Shown here piece after piece: positions 36,105-45,454 of a DNA stretch of 64,000 nucleotides (position 1 is the first letter of the stretch; each line of letters begins with the position of its first letter). The position numbers and the translations under genes are program-made. The notes below the pieces were generated by a model, which worked only from the letters and a program-made list of their open reading frames with translations, was not told the origin of the DNA and ran no database searches. The DNA is taken from NCBI RefSeq assembly GCF_008124885.1, contig NZ_VNHX01000015.1, forward strand, positions 1 through 64,000, given 5' to 3'. Origin of the DNA: Sphingobacterium allocomposti (lineage in GTDB: Bacteria; Bacteroidota; Bacteroidia; Sphingobacteriales; Sphingobacteriaceae).

Positions 36105-36148
36105 TGCCGAACAGCAAATTTTGCCGAAATTTGCTGTTCGGCATTTTT
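36105..36148 (+). terminator. Terminator after PBP1A
   Basis: 17-bp perfect stem 36105-36121 / 36127-36143 (core GCCGAACAGCAAATTT) with a five-base loop and T5 tail. Confidence 0.9.
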
Positions 36149-36200
36149 GTGAATCACTCGTTTATCAATGGCAACTGGTTCACGGTAGAACGTTTACAAT

Positions 36201-38000
36201 ATGAGTTCATTTGACTACAGAGAAGAACTAAAAAAGATACCACACAAGCCCGGCGTCTATCAATATTTTGATAAGAACAACGAGCTTATTTACGTGGGCA
36301 AAGCAAAAGACTTAAGGAATAGGGTTGGCTCGTATTTTGTTAACGATCAGCAGCTGAACAGCAAAACCAGAGTGCTCGTCCGTAAGATTAACCGTATCGC
36401 TTTCACTATTGTCGATACCGAGATCGATGCATGGCTGTTGGAAAACAATCTCATAAAGAAGCATAAGCCACGCTACAATGTGATGCTCAAGGACGACAAG
36501 ACATATCCATGGATCGTCATTAAAAATGAGCATTTTCCACGTATATATTGGACCAGAAAATATGTCAAGGACGGATCGAGGTATTACGGGCCGTACGCTT
36601 CTGTCGGCATGATGCATATCATACTGGATACGATACGGGAACTTTTTCCGCTGCGGACGTGCAACTTAAACCTAGCTCCGGAAAATATTGCGAAAGGGAA
36701 ATATAAGGTGTGTCTGGAATACCAGATCGGAAACTGTAAAGGACCGTGCGAGGGCTATCAGCTGGAAGAAGATTATAATCAAAACCTTGCTGACATTAAA
36801 CATATTCTTAACGGAAGGATCGCGGTCGTAACCGGCAGGCTAAAAAGCCAGATGCAGGACGCTGTTAACGACCTGAACTTTGAACTGGCGCATAAGCTCA
36901 AGGGAAAACTGGATAAGCTTGCCAATTACCAGAGCAAATCGACCGTTGTCAGTTCGTCGATAAGCAATGTGGATGTGTTTAGCATCGCTTCCGACGAGAG
37001 CTATGCGTTTGTAAACTATTTGAAGGTTGTACACGGTGTGGTAATACAGACGCAAACGCTAGAGATGAAGAAGAGACTCGACGAATCGGAAGAAGAACTG
37101 TTAGCACTGGCGATTCCTGAAATCCGTAGCCGCTTTAAAAGTACATCGAAAGAGATTATTGTTCCTTTTGATATTCATATCGAAGAAAGCGACGACATAC
37201 GGTTTACAATTCCGAAAGCCGGCGAAAAAAAGAACTTGCTGGAGCTCTCTTTGAAGAATGTCGCCTACTTCAAAAAAGAACGTATGTTGCAATATGAACG
37301 GCTTAACCCCGAGGTGAAGACTGAACGTATTTTGAAGCAAATGCAAAAGGATCTGCGACTGACGGATCTTCCAAGGCATATCGAGTGTTTCGACAATTCG
37401 AACATTCAGGGGAATTACCCCGTTTCGGCAGTGGTCGTTTTTAAAGATGCAAAGCCGTCCAAAAAAGATTATAGGCACTTTAATGTCAAAACCGTTGTTG
37501 GACCAAACGATTTTGCCACGATGGAAGAAGCGGTATTCAGACGGTATCGCCGCCTGCTTGATGAAGATCAGGATCTGCCGCAGTTGATTATAATCGATGG
37601 GGGAAAGGGACAGCTGGGGGCGGCGTTGAAGAGCCTGAAGCTACTCGGAATTGAGAAAAAAGTAACTGTAATCGGAATTGCCAAGCGGTTGGAAGAGCTT
37701 TATTATCCCGGAGACCAATATCCGCTATATCTCGATAAAAAATCAGAGACACTCAAGATCATTCAGCATCTTCGGGACGAGGCGCATCGTTTCGGTATCA
37801 CCTTTCACCGCCATCAACGGAGCCGGAAGACGTTTGTATCGGAACTGGAAAACATTCCCGGCATAGGCAAGACATCCGTAGAAAAACTACTGAAAACCTT
37901 CAAATCTGCCAAAAGAGTTAAGGAGGCAACGGACGAAGAGCTACGAAAAGTGCTTAACCCGAAACAGGTTAAAGCACTACGTCACTATTTTGAAGGCTAG
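36201..38000 (+). CDS. uvrC: Excinuclease ABC subunit C
   Basis: 599-residue nuclease that makes both incisions in nucleotide-excision repair. The N-terminal GIY-YIG domain (GVY at 18-20, YVG at 31-33) makes the 3' cut. A Cys-rich GNCKGPCEGY stretch, a UVR motif (about residues 205-240), an RNase H-like 5'-nuclease domain (IECFDNSNIQGNYPVSAVVVF; DGGKGQL) and a C-terminal helix-hairpin-helix (LENIPGIGKTSVEKLLKTF) complete it. Its TAG stop shares the palindrome CTAG with the stop of the convergent era gene. Confidence 0.97.
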   Translation: MSSFDYREELKKIPHKPGVYQYFDKNNELIYVGKAKDLRNRVGSYFVNDQQLNSKTRVLVRKINRIAFTIVDTEIDAWLLENNLIKKHKPRYNVMLKDDKTYPWIVIKNEHFPRIYWTRKYVKDGSRYYGPYASVGMMHIILDTIRELFPLRTCNLNLAPENIAKGKYKVCLEYQIGNCKGPCEGYQLEEDYNQNLADIKHILNGRIAVVTGRLKSQMQDAVNDLNFELAHKLKGKLDKLANYQSKSTVVSSSISNVDVFSIASDESYAFVNYLKVVHGVVIQTQTLEMKKRLDESEEELLALAIPEIRSRFKSTSKEIIVPFDIHIEESDDIRFTIPKAGEKKNLLELSLKNVAYFKKERMLQYERLNPEVKTERILKQMQKDLRLTDLPRHIECFDNSNIQGNYPVSAVVVFKDAKPSKKDYRHFNVKTVVGPNDFATMEEAVFRRYRRLLDEDQDLPQLIIIDGGKGQLGAALKSLKLLGIEKKVTVIGIAKRLEELYYPGDQYPLYLDKKSETLKIIQHLRDEAHRFGITFHRHQRSRKTFVSELENIPGIGKTSVEKLLKTFKSAKRVKEATDEELRKVLNPKQVKALRHYFEG

Positions 38001-38875
38001 TCGTCGTAACCAAACTGCTTGAGGTAATTCTTTTTGCTGCGCCAATCAGGGATTACCTTTACAAATAGCTCCAAAAATACTTTGCCGCCAATAAACTCTT
38101 CGATGTCCTGACGGGCATATGTACCGACCTTTTTTATCATTGCGCCGGCTTTTCCGATAATAATGTTCTTTTGGGAGTCCCGCTCTACAATGATCTCGGC
38201 GGCAATTCTTGTCAGGTGCCCATCTTCTTTATAGGAGGTTACAATCACTTCCGTGCTGTATGGAATTTCTTTGTCGTATAGCTTGAAGATTTTTTCGCGG
38301 ATCATCTCTGAGACGAAGAAACGCATGCTTTTGTCGGTCAGCTCATCCTTTTCGTAATACGGTGGGTGTACCGGGAGCTTTTCCTTGATATAGTCCATTA
38401 TCCCACTGACGCCATATCCATGCAGGGCGGAAACAGCAAATATTGTGTCTGGCTCCAGCTTTTCTTTCCAGAATTCTACTTTGGCTTTTACCTCTTCCTC
38501 GGACGACTTGTCTATTTTGTTGATCAGCACGGCAACGGGAGAAGACGTCTTCTGGAGCTTTTCTATAACATCGTTCTCATCGTACTTCTCATGGATATCG
38601 GTAACAAACAGAATGACGTCGGCATCAATTAAAGAGCCTTGGACAAAGTTCATCATGGATTCCTGCAGGGAATAGTTCGGCTTAATGACGCCGGGCGTGT
38701 CCGAGAAGACGATCTGATGATTTTCATCATTTACGATACCTATAATTCTGTGCCTTGTGGTCTGGGCTTTTGGGGTAATGATCGACATCTTCTCGCCTAC
38801 TAATGAGTTCATTAAAGTAGACTTTCCTGCGTTTGGCTTTCCGATGATGCTAACAAATCCTGCTTTATGCGACAT
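37997..38875 (-). CDS. era: GTPase Era
   Basis: 292-residue GTPase that binds the 3' end of 16S rRNA and aids 30S assembly. The ATG at 38875 (MSHKAGFVSIIGKPNAGKST) was chosen over one 12 codons upstream because it gives the normal Era N-terminus. G1 is GKPNAGKS, G3 DTPG (SDTPGVIKPNYSLQ), G4 NKID, and the C-terminal KH domain carries IVERDSQKNIIIGKAGAMIKKVG. The other end overlaps uvrC by the shared CTAG. Its promoter region is divergent from the tRNA-fMet array. Confidence 0.97.
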   Translation of the reverse strand: MSHKAGFVSIIGKPNAGKSTLMNSLVGEKMSIITPKAQTTRHRIIGIVNDENHQIVFSDTPGVIKPNYSLQESMMNFVQGSLIDADVILFVTDIHEKYDENDVIEKLQKTSSPVAVLINKIDKSSEEEVKAKVEFWKEKLEPDTIFAVSALHGYGVSGIMDYIKEKLPVHPPYYEKDELTDKSMRFFVSEMIREKIFKLYDKEIPYSTEVIVTSYKEDGHLTRIAAEIIVERDSQKNIIIGKAGAMIKKVGTYARQDIEEFIGGKVFLELFVKVIPDWRSKKNYLKQFGYDD

Positions 38876-38891
38876 TTTATCTTGTTTTTTA

Positions 38892-38923
38892 TTTGGAATA
38901 CAAAGAAACAAATAATATCTTTG
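38892..38923 (+). promoter_or_regulatory. Promoter of the tRNA-fMet array
   Basis: TTTG (38892-38895), 20-base spacer, TATCTTTG (38916-38923): both elements match the Bacteroidota -33/-7 consensus. A second, weaker pair uses the TTTG at 38920-38923 as -33 with TATCTTGC (38945-38952) 21 bases on, so tandem promoters are possible. Confidence 0.8.
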
Positions 38924-38992
38924 TACTCCAATTAAACGGAATGTTATCTTGCGTTTATGCTATCAAAAGCGCAATTTTTATAAAAAATACAT

Positions 38993-39065
<73 letters not shown>

Positions 39066-39071
39066 CTAAAA

Positions 39072-39094
39072 GAGCTAAGCGCGATGCTTAGCTC
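39072..39094 (+). other. Spacer hairpin between tRNA-fMet copies 1 and 2
   Basis: 9-bp stem GAGCTAAGC (39072-39080) / GCTTAGCTC (39086-39094), loop GCGAT; no T-run, so it is more likely an RNA-processing signal than a terminator. Confidence 0.7.
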
Positions 39095-39113
39095 GAAAAT
39101 ATTAAACATACAT

Positions 39114-39186
<73 letters not shown>

Positions 39187-39192
39187 CTAAAA

Positions 39193-39215
39193 GAGCTAAG
39201 TGCAATGCTTAGCTC
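39193..39215 (+). other. Spacer hairpin between tRNA-fMet copies 2 and 3
   Basis: Same hairpin as between copies 1 and 2, with two substitutions: C to T at the stem top (C-G becomes a T-G wobble) and G to A in the loop. Confidence 0.7.
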
Positions 39216-39234
39216 GAAAATATTAAACATACAT

Positions 39235-39307
<73 letters not shown>

Positions 39308-39312
39308 CTTTT

Positions 39313-39347
39313 AAAGGGGAGTCGGATATATGATTTCCCTTTTTTTA
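39313..39347 (+). terminator. Terminator of the tRNA-fMet array
   Basis: 8-bp stem AAAGGGGA (39313-39320) / TTCCCTTT (39335-39342) with one G-T pair, followed by T7. Confidence 0.75.
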
Positions 39348-39410
39348 TTCAAGCAATTTACAGTTTGAGCTAGATGCTACTGTGTGTATGATTCGAATGC
39401 GTTTCTGGAC

Positions 39411-39447
39411 AAAAAATGGCTTTGCGACAGCGCAAAGCCATTTTTTT
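39411..39447 (+). terminator. Second strong terminator before der
   Basis: Perfect 16-bp stem 39411-39426 / 39431-39446 (core TGGCTTTGCG) with a four-base loop, A-run and T-run. It can work in both directions. No gene lies between it and the tRNA array terminator. Confidence 0.85.
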
Positions 39448-39477
39448 AATCTATCTAAATAATAGCGTATTTTATTG

Positions 39478-39485
39478 TAACTTTG
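39478..39485 (+). promoter_or_regulatory. -7 box of the der promoter
   Basis: TAACTTTG, an exact consensus match, about 58 bases before the der ATG; no clear -33 TTTG. Confidence 0.6.
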
Positions 39486-39542
39486 TAGGCTTGAACAAAG
39501 TGAGTTGCCGTGAGGTAACGTCAGTTAACACCGAATATTATT

Positions 39543-40847
39543 ATGGCTAATATAGTTGCAATCGTTGGTCGCCCGAATGTGGGAAAATCAACCTTATTTA
39601 ATCGTTTAACAGAAAGTAGAAAAGCTATTGTTGATGACTTTAGCGGGGTAACACGTGATCGCCATTACGAAGCTGCCGAATGGATCGGTAAGAAGTTTAC
39701 GGTTATCGACACGGGGGGATTTGTACATGGGTCGGACGATGTCTTCGAAGAGGCTATCCGGGATCAGGTTCATATCGCTATTGAAGAAGCGTCCGTCATC
39801 CTCTTTATGGTCGACGTGACGACAGGAATCACAGACCTGGACGATGAAATTGCCGATATTCTACGGCGCAGCTCTAAACCTGTATATGTGGTTGCCAACA
39901 AAGTGGACCACGCCAAATTGCATCACGACTCCGCCGAGTTTTATGCTTTTGGTTTGGGTGAGGTGTACAACATTTCATCGGCTACAGGATCCGGCACCGG
40001 CGAACTGTTGGATGCGGTGGTATCCCATTTCCCCGACCAGGAGGAGGAAGAAGAGAATACGCTCCCAAAGATAACGATCGTGGGTCGTCCCAATGTGGGT
40101 AAATCGTCGCTGACGAATGCCCTTCTCGGAATAAATCGCAATATAGTGACCGATATCGCGGGTACGACACGCGACTCGATACGCATACATTACAACCAGT
40201 TTGGATACGAGTTTCTGCTGGTCGATACTGCGGGGCTCCGCCGGAAGAGCAAGGTAAACGAAGATATTGAGTTTTACTCGGTTATGCGTACCATTAAAGC
40301 GCTGGAAGATTCTGATGTCGTAGTCTTGATGTTGGATGCCAATGACGGGATCGAAGCGCAGGACATTAATATCTTTCACCTCGCCGAGAAAAACAAAAAA
40401 GGCGTCGTCTTAGTTGTCAATAAATGGGATACGGTAGAAAAAGATCATAAAACAGCTAAAGAGTTTGAAACGCGTATCAAGGAAAAGATAGCGCCCTTTA
40501 CCGATGTTCCCATTATCTTCACGTCGGTGACCGAAAAACAGCGTATTTTTAAGGTTGTCGAAACGGCCATGGAAGTGTATCAGAACAAAATCAAAAAGGT
40601 GCCTACGTCGAAACTCAATGATGTGATGCTTGAGATAATCGAGAACTATCCACCGCCGTCCACCAAAGGAAAGTATATTAAAATCAAATACGCGACACAG
40701 CTGGCTGGACGTTCGCCCATGTTTGCCTTTTTCTGTAACCTGCCGCAGTATATTAAAGATCCTTACAAGCGCTTTGTGGAAAATAAGTTGCGCGAAAATT
40801 TTGATTTCAAAGGAGTGCCTATTCAAATATTTTTTAGACAAAAATAA
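39543..40847 (+). CDS. der: Ribosome-associated GTPase Der (EngA)
   Basis: 434 residues with two consecutive GTPase domains, unique to Der, which assists 50S ribosome assembly. The first P-loop is GRPNVGKS at residues 9-16 and the second is the same octapeptide at 181-188; each has its own DTAG/DTGG and NKxD motifs ([19 protein letters not shown]). The C-terminal KH-like domain ends [10 protein letters not shown]. It is followed 20 nt later by cysS, probably in one transcript. Confidence 0.97.
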   Translation: MANIVAIVGRPNVGKSTLFNRLTESRKAIVDDFSGVTRDRHYEAAEWIGKKFTVIDTGGFVHGSDDVFEEAIRDQVHIAIEEASVILFMVDVTTGITDLDDEIADILRRSSKPVYVVANKVDHAKLHHDSAEFYAFGLGEVYNISSATGSGTGELLDAVVSHFPDQEEEEENTLPKITIVGRPNVGKSSLTNALLGINRNIVTDIAGTTRDSIRIHYNQFGYEFLLVDTAGLRRKSKVNEDIEFYSVMRTIKALEDSDVVVLMLDANDGIEAQDINIFHLAEKNKKGVVLVVNKWDTVEKDHKTAKEFETRIKEKIAPFTDVPIIFTSVTEKQRIFKVVETAMEVYQNKIKKVPTSKLNDVMLEIIENYPPPSTKGKYIKIKYATQLAGRSPMFAFFCNLPQYIKDPYKRFVENKLRENFDFKGVPIQIFFRQK

Positions 40848-40867
40848 GCCGTTACTTTATCTTTTTT

Positions 40868-42334
40868 ATGGAAAATAATCTCGTCGTTTATAACACGTTA
40901 ACGCGAACAAAAGAACGATTTGAACCGATTAATGCACCTTTCGTTGGAATGTACGTATGCGGCCCTACCGTATATAGCGATGTACACCTGGGCAACTGTC
41001 GTACTTTTGTTTCATTCGATATGATTTTTCGTTACCTGCAGCATCTTGGATATAAGGTGCGTTACGTTCGTAACATTACGGATGCGGGACATTTAGAAGG
41101 CGACCGGGACGAAGGTGACGATAAGTTTTCCAAGAAGGCGAAGCTCGAACAGCTCGAACCGATGGAGATTGTTCAAAAGTATACGTTGGGGTTCCACGAG
41201 GTGTTACGCTTATTTAACACATTGCCGCCGAGTATAGAACCTACTGCGACAGGTCACATCTCCGAGCAGATAGAAATGGTAAAGCAGATCATCAATAATG
41301 GGTATGCTTATGAGGTGAACGGCACGGTGTATTTCGACGTGGAAAAATACGTCAAAAAATATGATTATACGGTCTTAACCAACCGAAAGCTGGAAGACTT
41401 GCTTAACAACACGCGCGAGCTCGGCGGCCAGGACGAAAAAAGGGGACGGCTGGATTTTGCGCTCTGGATAAAGGCGAAACCCGAACATATCATGCGCTGG
41501 CCAGCGCCTTGGAGCGTTGGCTTTCCCGGCTGGCATATAGAGTGCTCGGCGATGAGCAACAAGTACCTCGGGGCACAATTTGATATACATGGGGGAGGGA
41601 TGGACTTGGCTGCTACACACCATACAAATGAAATAGCACAGTCTGAGGCATGTAACCACGTGCAACCGGCGAAATACTGGATGCATACAAATATGCTGAC
41701 GGTGAACGGTGCAAGAATGTCGAAATCGGCCGGCAACGGCTTTTTGCCACACGAACTGTTTACTGGAAACCACCCGTTGTTAAATCGGGGTTATTCGCCT
41801 ATGGCGGTACGCTTTTTCATGATGCAGGCACATTACCGAAGTACGTTAGATTTTTCAAATGATGCGCTGGAAGCGGCCGACAAAGGTTATAAACGCCTGA
41901 TGAATGCCATAGCGTTGCTGGATAAAATCAAGCCTGCTTCTGGTAAGTCCGGGTTTGATTTGGAAGCTTCGAAAAGACGTTGTTATGCGGCCATGGACGA
42001 TGATTTTAATAGTCCGGTGCTTATCGCTGAGTTGTTTGAGGTGGTTCGTTTCATCAATGCCGCTTACGATGGAAAAGCCGTCGCCGACGTAGAAATGGTA
42101 GTGCAGCTCAAAGATTTTATGCAGGTTTTCGTCGTCGACGTTTTAGGCTTGAACGATGATTTGGGAACCGATACGAATAACATCGAAGAACTCATGCAAA
42201 TCATCATCAATATTCGAAACGAAGCGAAAAAGAATAAAGATTTTACGACATCAGACCGTATACGGGAGGAGCTTCAATCTATTGGGATACAATTAAAAGA
42301 TAGCAAAGAGGGGACACTTTGGAATAAGATTTGA
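40868..42334 (+). CDS. cysS: Cysteinyl-tRNA synthetase
   Basis: 488-residue class I synthetase charging tRNA-Cys. The HIGH-like motif is HLGN at residues 40-43, preceded by the zinc-binding Cys of MYVCGPTVY. WHIECSAM and the HHTNEIAQSEACNH segment supply the other zinc ligands. The KMSKS loop reads RMSKSAGN, and the C-terminal anticodon-binding DALR-like helical part ends KDSKEGTLWNKI. Full length. The next gene starts 24 nt downstream on the same strand. Confidence 0.97.
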   Translation: MENNLVVYNTLTRTKERFEPINAPFVGMYVCGPTVYSDVHLGNCRTFVSFDMIFRYLQHLGYKVRYVRNITDAGHLEGDRDEGDDKFSKKAKLEQLEPMEIVQKYTLGFHEVLRLFNTLPPSIEPTATGHISEQIEMVKQIINNGYAYEVNGTVYFDVEKYVKKYDYTVLTNRKLEDLLNNTRELGGQDEKRGRLDFALWIKAKPEHIMRWPAPWSVGFPGWHIECSAMSNKYLGAQFDIHGGGMDLAATHHTNEIAQSEACNHVQPAKYWMHTNMLTVNGARMSKSAGNGFLPHELFTGNHPLLNRGYSPMAVRFFMMQAHYRSTLDFSNDALEAADKGYKRLMNAIALLDKIKPASGKSGFDLEASKRRCYAAMDDDFNSPVLIAELFEVVRFINAAYDGKAVADVEMVVQLKDFMQVFVVDVLGLNDDLGTDTNNIEELMQIIINIRNEAKKNKDFTTSDRIREELQSIGIQLKDSKEGTLWNKI

Positions 42335-42358
42335 TTGTAAGACGACAAAATTGTGTAA

Positions 42359-43222
42359 ATGAAGTTCGAAAAAATCTATTTTTTTATTGCTATCTGGTTG
42401 GTCTTCGTGTATGATGCGTATGGACAGCTACCTGATAAAGTGGGGAGCCTAATAGCTGCCGACCGTACGGCCGCGAATATAGCGAAGATGAGCAACCCTT
42501 ATGAGGCACTCATGTCTATAGTCGACAAGGAGTCTACCTTATATGTGCCTTCTCCGGTTAATGCCGTTAATTATCTGAACAATCGCCCGAATATTCCCGA
42601 CGTGATGGCCTGGCAGCCCAATTTTGCACTGGTGTCCAAAAGTTTGGATTGGGGGGTAACATCGGGCCCTATGGAGTTTCAGAAAATTGGCGCCGTGAAA
42701 CGGGCCGGGCAATATCTCACTGTCTGGCGCAGAGATAAGAAAGGCAACTGGAAGGTGCATCTGCGTGCGGAAGTGGAAAATTTTGGAAAAGGGCCGAAAT
42801 CGGACCTCGTTTATTACGAACCGGATGATTCCTGGTATCTAAAGCACCGGTCGAAGGTTCGTTTGCAACAACGGGAAGAGGTCGTTATGCAAAGCGACGA
42901 GCTTTTTTCAACAATATTAAAAGCCAACAATGAAACGGCTTTTAACGAATTTCTTTCGGATGACGTCCGCTATTACTACCCATGGGAGTCGGAGATCGAA
43001 GGCAAAAAAGATGTCTTGGCATTTCTTAAGCGGAAGCGTATAGAAATTCATACAGAGCCGACAGGCGTAGGACGCGCCTACAGCGGGGAGTATGCGTACA
43101 CTTCCGGTACTGCCACCGTGCGTTCTAAGGAAAAGGTGGTTAAATTTAACTATGTCCGGATTTGGCAGCTTAAGGACGATTACCAATGGAGGGTCTTAAT
43201 CGAGATGCTGTTTGAGCGTTAG
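42359..43222 (+). CDS. Secreted protein with two NTF2/SnoaL-like domains, function unknown
   Basis: 287 residues with a signal peptide (about 1-22, ending YDAYG). Two similar halves follow, about residues 35-145 and 170-285. Each has the NTF2-like order of N-terminal helices then a curved sheet: EALMSIVDKESTLYVPSPV and TAFNEFLSDDVRYYYPWES at the start, and GQYLTVWRRDKKGNWKVHLRAE and KFNYVRIWQLKDDYQWRVLIEM at the end of each half. Proteins like this are often scored as DUF4440/SnoaL-like. No catalytic residues can be assigned. Its position 24 nt after cysS suggests co-transcription. Confidence 0.7.
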   Translation: MKFEKIYFFIAIWLVFVYDAYGQLPDKVGSLIAADRTAANIAKMSNPYEALMSIVDKESTLYVPSPVNAVNYLNNRPNIPDVMAWQPNFALVSKSLDWGVTSGPMEFQKIGAVKRAGQYLTVWRRDKKGNWKVHLRAEVENFGKGPKSDLVYYEPDDSWYLKHRSKVRLQQREEVVMQSDELFSTILKANNETAFNEFLSDDVRYYYPWESEIEGKKDVLAFLKRKRIEIHTEPTGVGRAYSGEYAYTSGTATVRSKEKVVKFNYVRIWQLKDDYQWRVLIEMLFER

Positions 43223-43360
43223 ACTGCGGTATGAAAGTATGAAACCCGGCCGTCCACGACGAACGTCCTCATATCGATTAGCCTGTTTTGTTAACTTTAT
43301 ACCGCTCAAGGGACGATGTTTTACGAAGTACGATAGGGGCACCCACGCGGCTCGCATAGG

Positions 43361-43560
43361 GATTGCTTCGTCGTCGTAAAAAGGAAGTTGGAAGGTAATA
43401 GCTAGTGGCAGATAGCGGATGGCTTTAAGCCAACAGCTATAAATCGTAAAGTCTTCGATTTGAAGGTGTAAAGTGTCTAGGGGTTAAGCGTAACGACTGA
43501 CTCCTATGAGGTTAATGCCGATAGAAACCCGTCTTCGTGAGGAGGGACGACGACGCGATC
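43361..43560. repeat. Composite intergenic repeat with inverted ends
   Basis: Ends are degenerate inverted copies: GATTGCTTCGTCGTCG (43361-43376) and CGACGACGCGATC (43548-43560). Inside is GGCAGATAGCGGATGGC-type sequence (43407-43423) and ATCGTAAAGTC (43443-43453). The 13-mer GATAGCGGATGGC (43411-43423) recurs exactly at 63917-63929. The GATTGCTTCGTCGT end resembles an intergenic repeat I associate with Sphingobacteria genomes; this was not searched. Confidence 0.6.
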
Positions 43561-43730
43561 TTAAATGTTTTAAAGAGTGTAGACTGGATCACTTCCGTTC
43601 CTCAGGTTCGCAATAATGCTAAGGGCGGCAGGGGACTCAGCGCACGGTGCGTGGTTGCTGCGTCCGTGGGGCACATAAAGGCGTGGCGGATGACATATCA
43701 TCAAGTAAACCAAATCCAAACACGTTCAAC

Positions 43731-43759
43731 AAAAAAAGCTACCCGCAGAGGTAGCTTTT
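43731..43759 (-). terminator. Terminator of the SurA-like gene
   Basis: 10-bp stem AAAAGCTACC (43734-43743) / GGTAGCTTTT (43750-43759); the A-run at 43731-43737 is the T-tail on the minus strand. Confidence 0.88.
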
Positions 43760-43778
43760 CTGTTATGTGAGCGTTCTT

Positions 43779-45149
43779 CTAGTGCGCAGCTAAGGCTTCG
43801 TCTTTATTGATCCAAAGCTTCAGCTCGTCGCATTGCATAAAATCGGAGTTGATGTCTATGAAGGTATTTTCCTTCCGTTGCTCGAACCACTCGCTAAGCT
43901 TTCTATTGATCTTATCCTGCCGTGCGGCCTCCTGTATTTTTGCAAAATCCTGCTCGAGGTTTGCCTTATGAGGGGCAACCCGCGATTTCAGGTACATGAA
44001 TTTGTAAACCTGATTATCCATGCGGTCTTTAGAGAGAAATGATTTCGAATACTGCCCCACTTCAAGTGGATCAATGGCGGTAAACGTTTCCCGGTCTAGC
44101 CTGTCTACAGGAATCAGGCCCGAATGGTCTTCCTCATTCATGATCATCCCTCCGGTATATTTTGTTTCGTTGTTATCCGAGTACTGAGAGGCGGCCGCGT
44201 GGAAGCTGATTTTTCCCTGAGTTACTTTGTCGTATATGCTGTCTATCTTTGCTTTTGCTCTTTCCAGGCTGGCACTGGTTGGTTTTTTCTTAATCAGAAG
44301 GTGCCTAACATTCACCTCTTCTCCACGGCGTTGCAGGACCTGTAAAAAGTGGAACCCGTACATGGTCTCGAAGACCGGCGAGATTTCGCCCTCCTTAAGT
44401 TTAAACGCCATGGCCGAGAATTCTTTCACGTAGCTATCCCGTGTCGCAAATCCCAGTTCCCCGCCATAGGGTGCAGAACCGTCTTCAGAATATAAGCGGG
44501 CTACTGTCCCGAAATCTGAACCATTCAGCACTTGTTGCCGGTAGCCTTCGGCTTTTTGCCTAAATTGTTCTTTCTCTTCCTTCGTAAGCTCCGGATTTAT
44601 GACAATCTCCCCAATTTCCACTTCCGTATTAAAGTAAGGCAGGCTATCCTGATTCAATCCGTTAAAGTAGGTTTTGACTTCCTGTGGCGTAACGTTGATT
44701 GTTGTTACGATATTCTGCTGCATCTTTTGCGCTTTTAGTTGTTCGGCTACGCTCGAGCGCATTTCTTCCTTATATTGCAATAGCGAACGGTTGAGGAACT
44801 CTTCCAGACGTTCTTTTCCTCCGGCCTGCCTCACCATAACCTGCATCCTCCGGTTTAGGTTGTCATCAACTTCGGCCTCGGAGACCTCAATGGAGTCGAT
44901 CATGGCTTGTTGAGACAGTAGTTTTTGCGTTACAAGCTGCTGCAGCAAATAACATTTCATGTCGTCATTAGGTTTTTCACCTTGAGCAAGGTATTGGGCA
45001 TATTGCATTTCCACATCGGACTGCAGAATAATGCTTGAGCCTACCGTCGCCACCACCCGATCGACTAACTTGTTCTGCCCTACAACGGTCTGGATGCAAC
45101 AAAAAGCCACGATAACCGAACTCAATAGTCCTATGTATTTTTTAATCAT
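43779..45149 (-). CDS. SurA-like periplasmic peptidyl-prolyl isomerase/chaperone
   Basis: 456 residues with a signal peptide (about 1-24, ending TVVGQ). The SurA-N-type helical domain starts [22 protein letters not shown]. Two parvulin-like (PpiC) domains follow, about residues 175-270 (FGTVARLYSEDGSAPYGGELGFATRDSYVKEFSAMAF) and 275-375 (VRHLLIKKKPTSASLERAKAKIDSIYDK). It would help outer-membrane proteins fold in the periplasm. It has its own -7 box (TAATTTTG) 24 bases before the ATG and a terminator after the stop. Confidence 0.93.
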   Translation of the reverse strand: MIKKYIGLLSSVIVAFCCIQTVVGQNKLVDRVVATVGSSIILQSDVEMQYAQYLAQGEKPNDDMKCYLLQQLVTQKLLSQQAMIDSIEVSEAEVDDNLNRRMQVMVRQAGGKERLEEFLNRSLLQYKEEMRSSVAEQLKAQKMQQNIVTTINVTPQEVKTYFNGLNQDSLPYFNTEVEIGEIVINPELTKEEKEQFRQKAEGYRQQVLNGSDFGTVARLYSEDGSAPYGGELGFATRDSYVKEFSAMAFKLKEGEISPVFETMYGFHFLQVLQRRGEEVNVRHLLIKKKPTSASLERAKAKIDSIYDKVTQGKISFHAAASQYSDNNETKYTGGMIMNEEDHSGLIPVDRLDRETFTAIDPLEVGQYSKSFLSKDRMDNQVYKFMYLKSRVAPHKANLEQDFAKIQEAARQDKINRKLSEWFEQRKENTFIDINSDFMQCDELKLWINKDEALAAH

Positions 45150-45454
45150 AAAATGTTTGTCTTTACGAGTCGCAAAATTACCAGAATTAACGGGATTTTA
45201 TAGCCCTATATTGCTGAAATCCTGTGAATCTGCTACCTGCCAAATTTACTAAAACTTTGCGCGCTAAATTATTAAAAATGTTAAAAATTAATTTTTCTTT
45301 AACCATATTTAACAGGAGCGTGTTATTAGTAATGATACTATTATGTATCTTGCTTCAATTTCCTCTAAAAATAGGCCTTCAAAGGCAGAGGAGCGTGGAA
45401 TAAATTCATTGACAAAATGAATCTATTTAAGTTTGATACGAGCGAAGATTATTT
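45150..45454. other. AT-rich divergent promoter region
   Basis: 305 bases between the SurA-like gene and the lactonase-like gene. It holds the -7 box for the SurA-like gene (TAATTTTG, minus strand, 45173-45180), a weak -7-like TATCTTGC near 45344 for the rightward gene, and a GCCTT-CA-AAGGC mini-hairpin near 45373-45384. No ORF. Confidence 0.5.
45173..45180 (-). promoter_or_regulatory. -7 box of the SurA-like gene
   Basis: TAATTTTG on the minus strand (TAnnTTTG consensus), 24 bases before the ATG. Confidence 0.55.

Larger units (their letters stand above)
43223..43778. other. 556-bp non-coding region with a composite repeat
   Basis: No gene that I can support; a 77-codon frame at 43537-43770 has unnatural composition and overlaps a terminator. 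The region holds a 200-bp composite repeat (43361-43560, listed separately) and, at the right end, the terminator of the SurA-like gene. Confidence 0.6.

Noticed and set aside
43537-43770. 77-codon frame in the 43-kb non-coding region
   Set aside because: Crosses the composite repeat and the SurA-like terminator; basic low-complexity translation.
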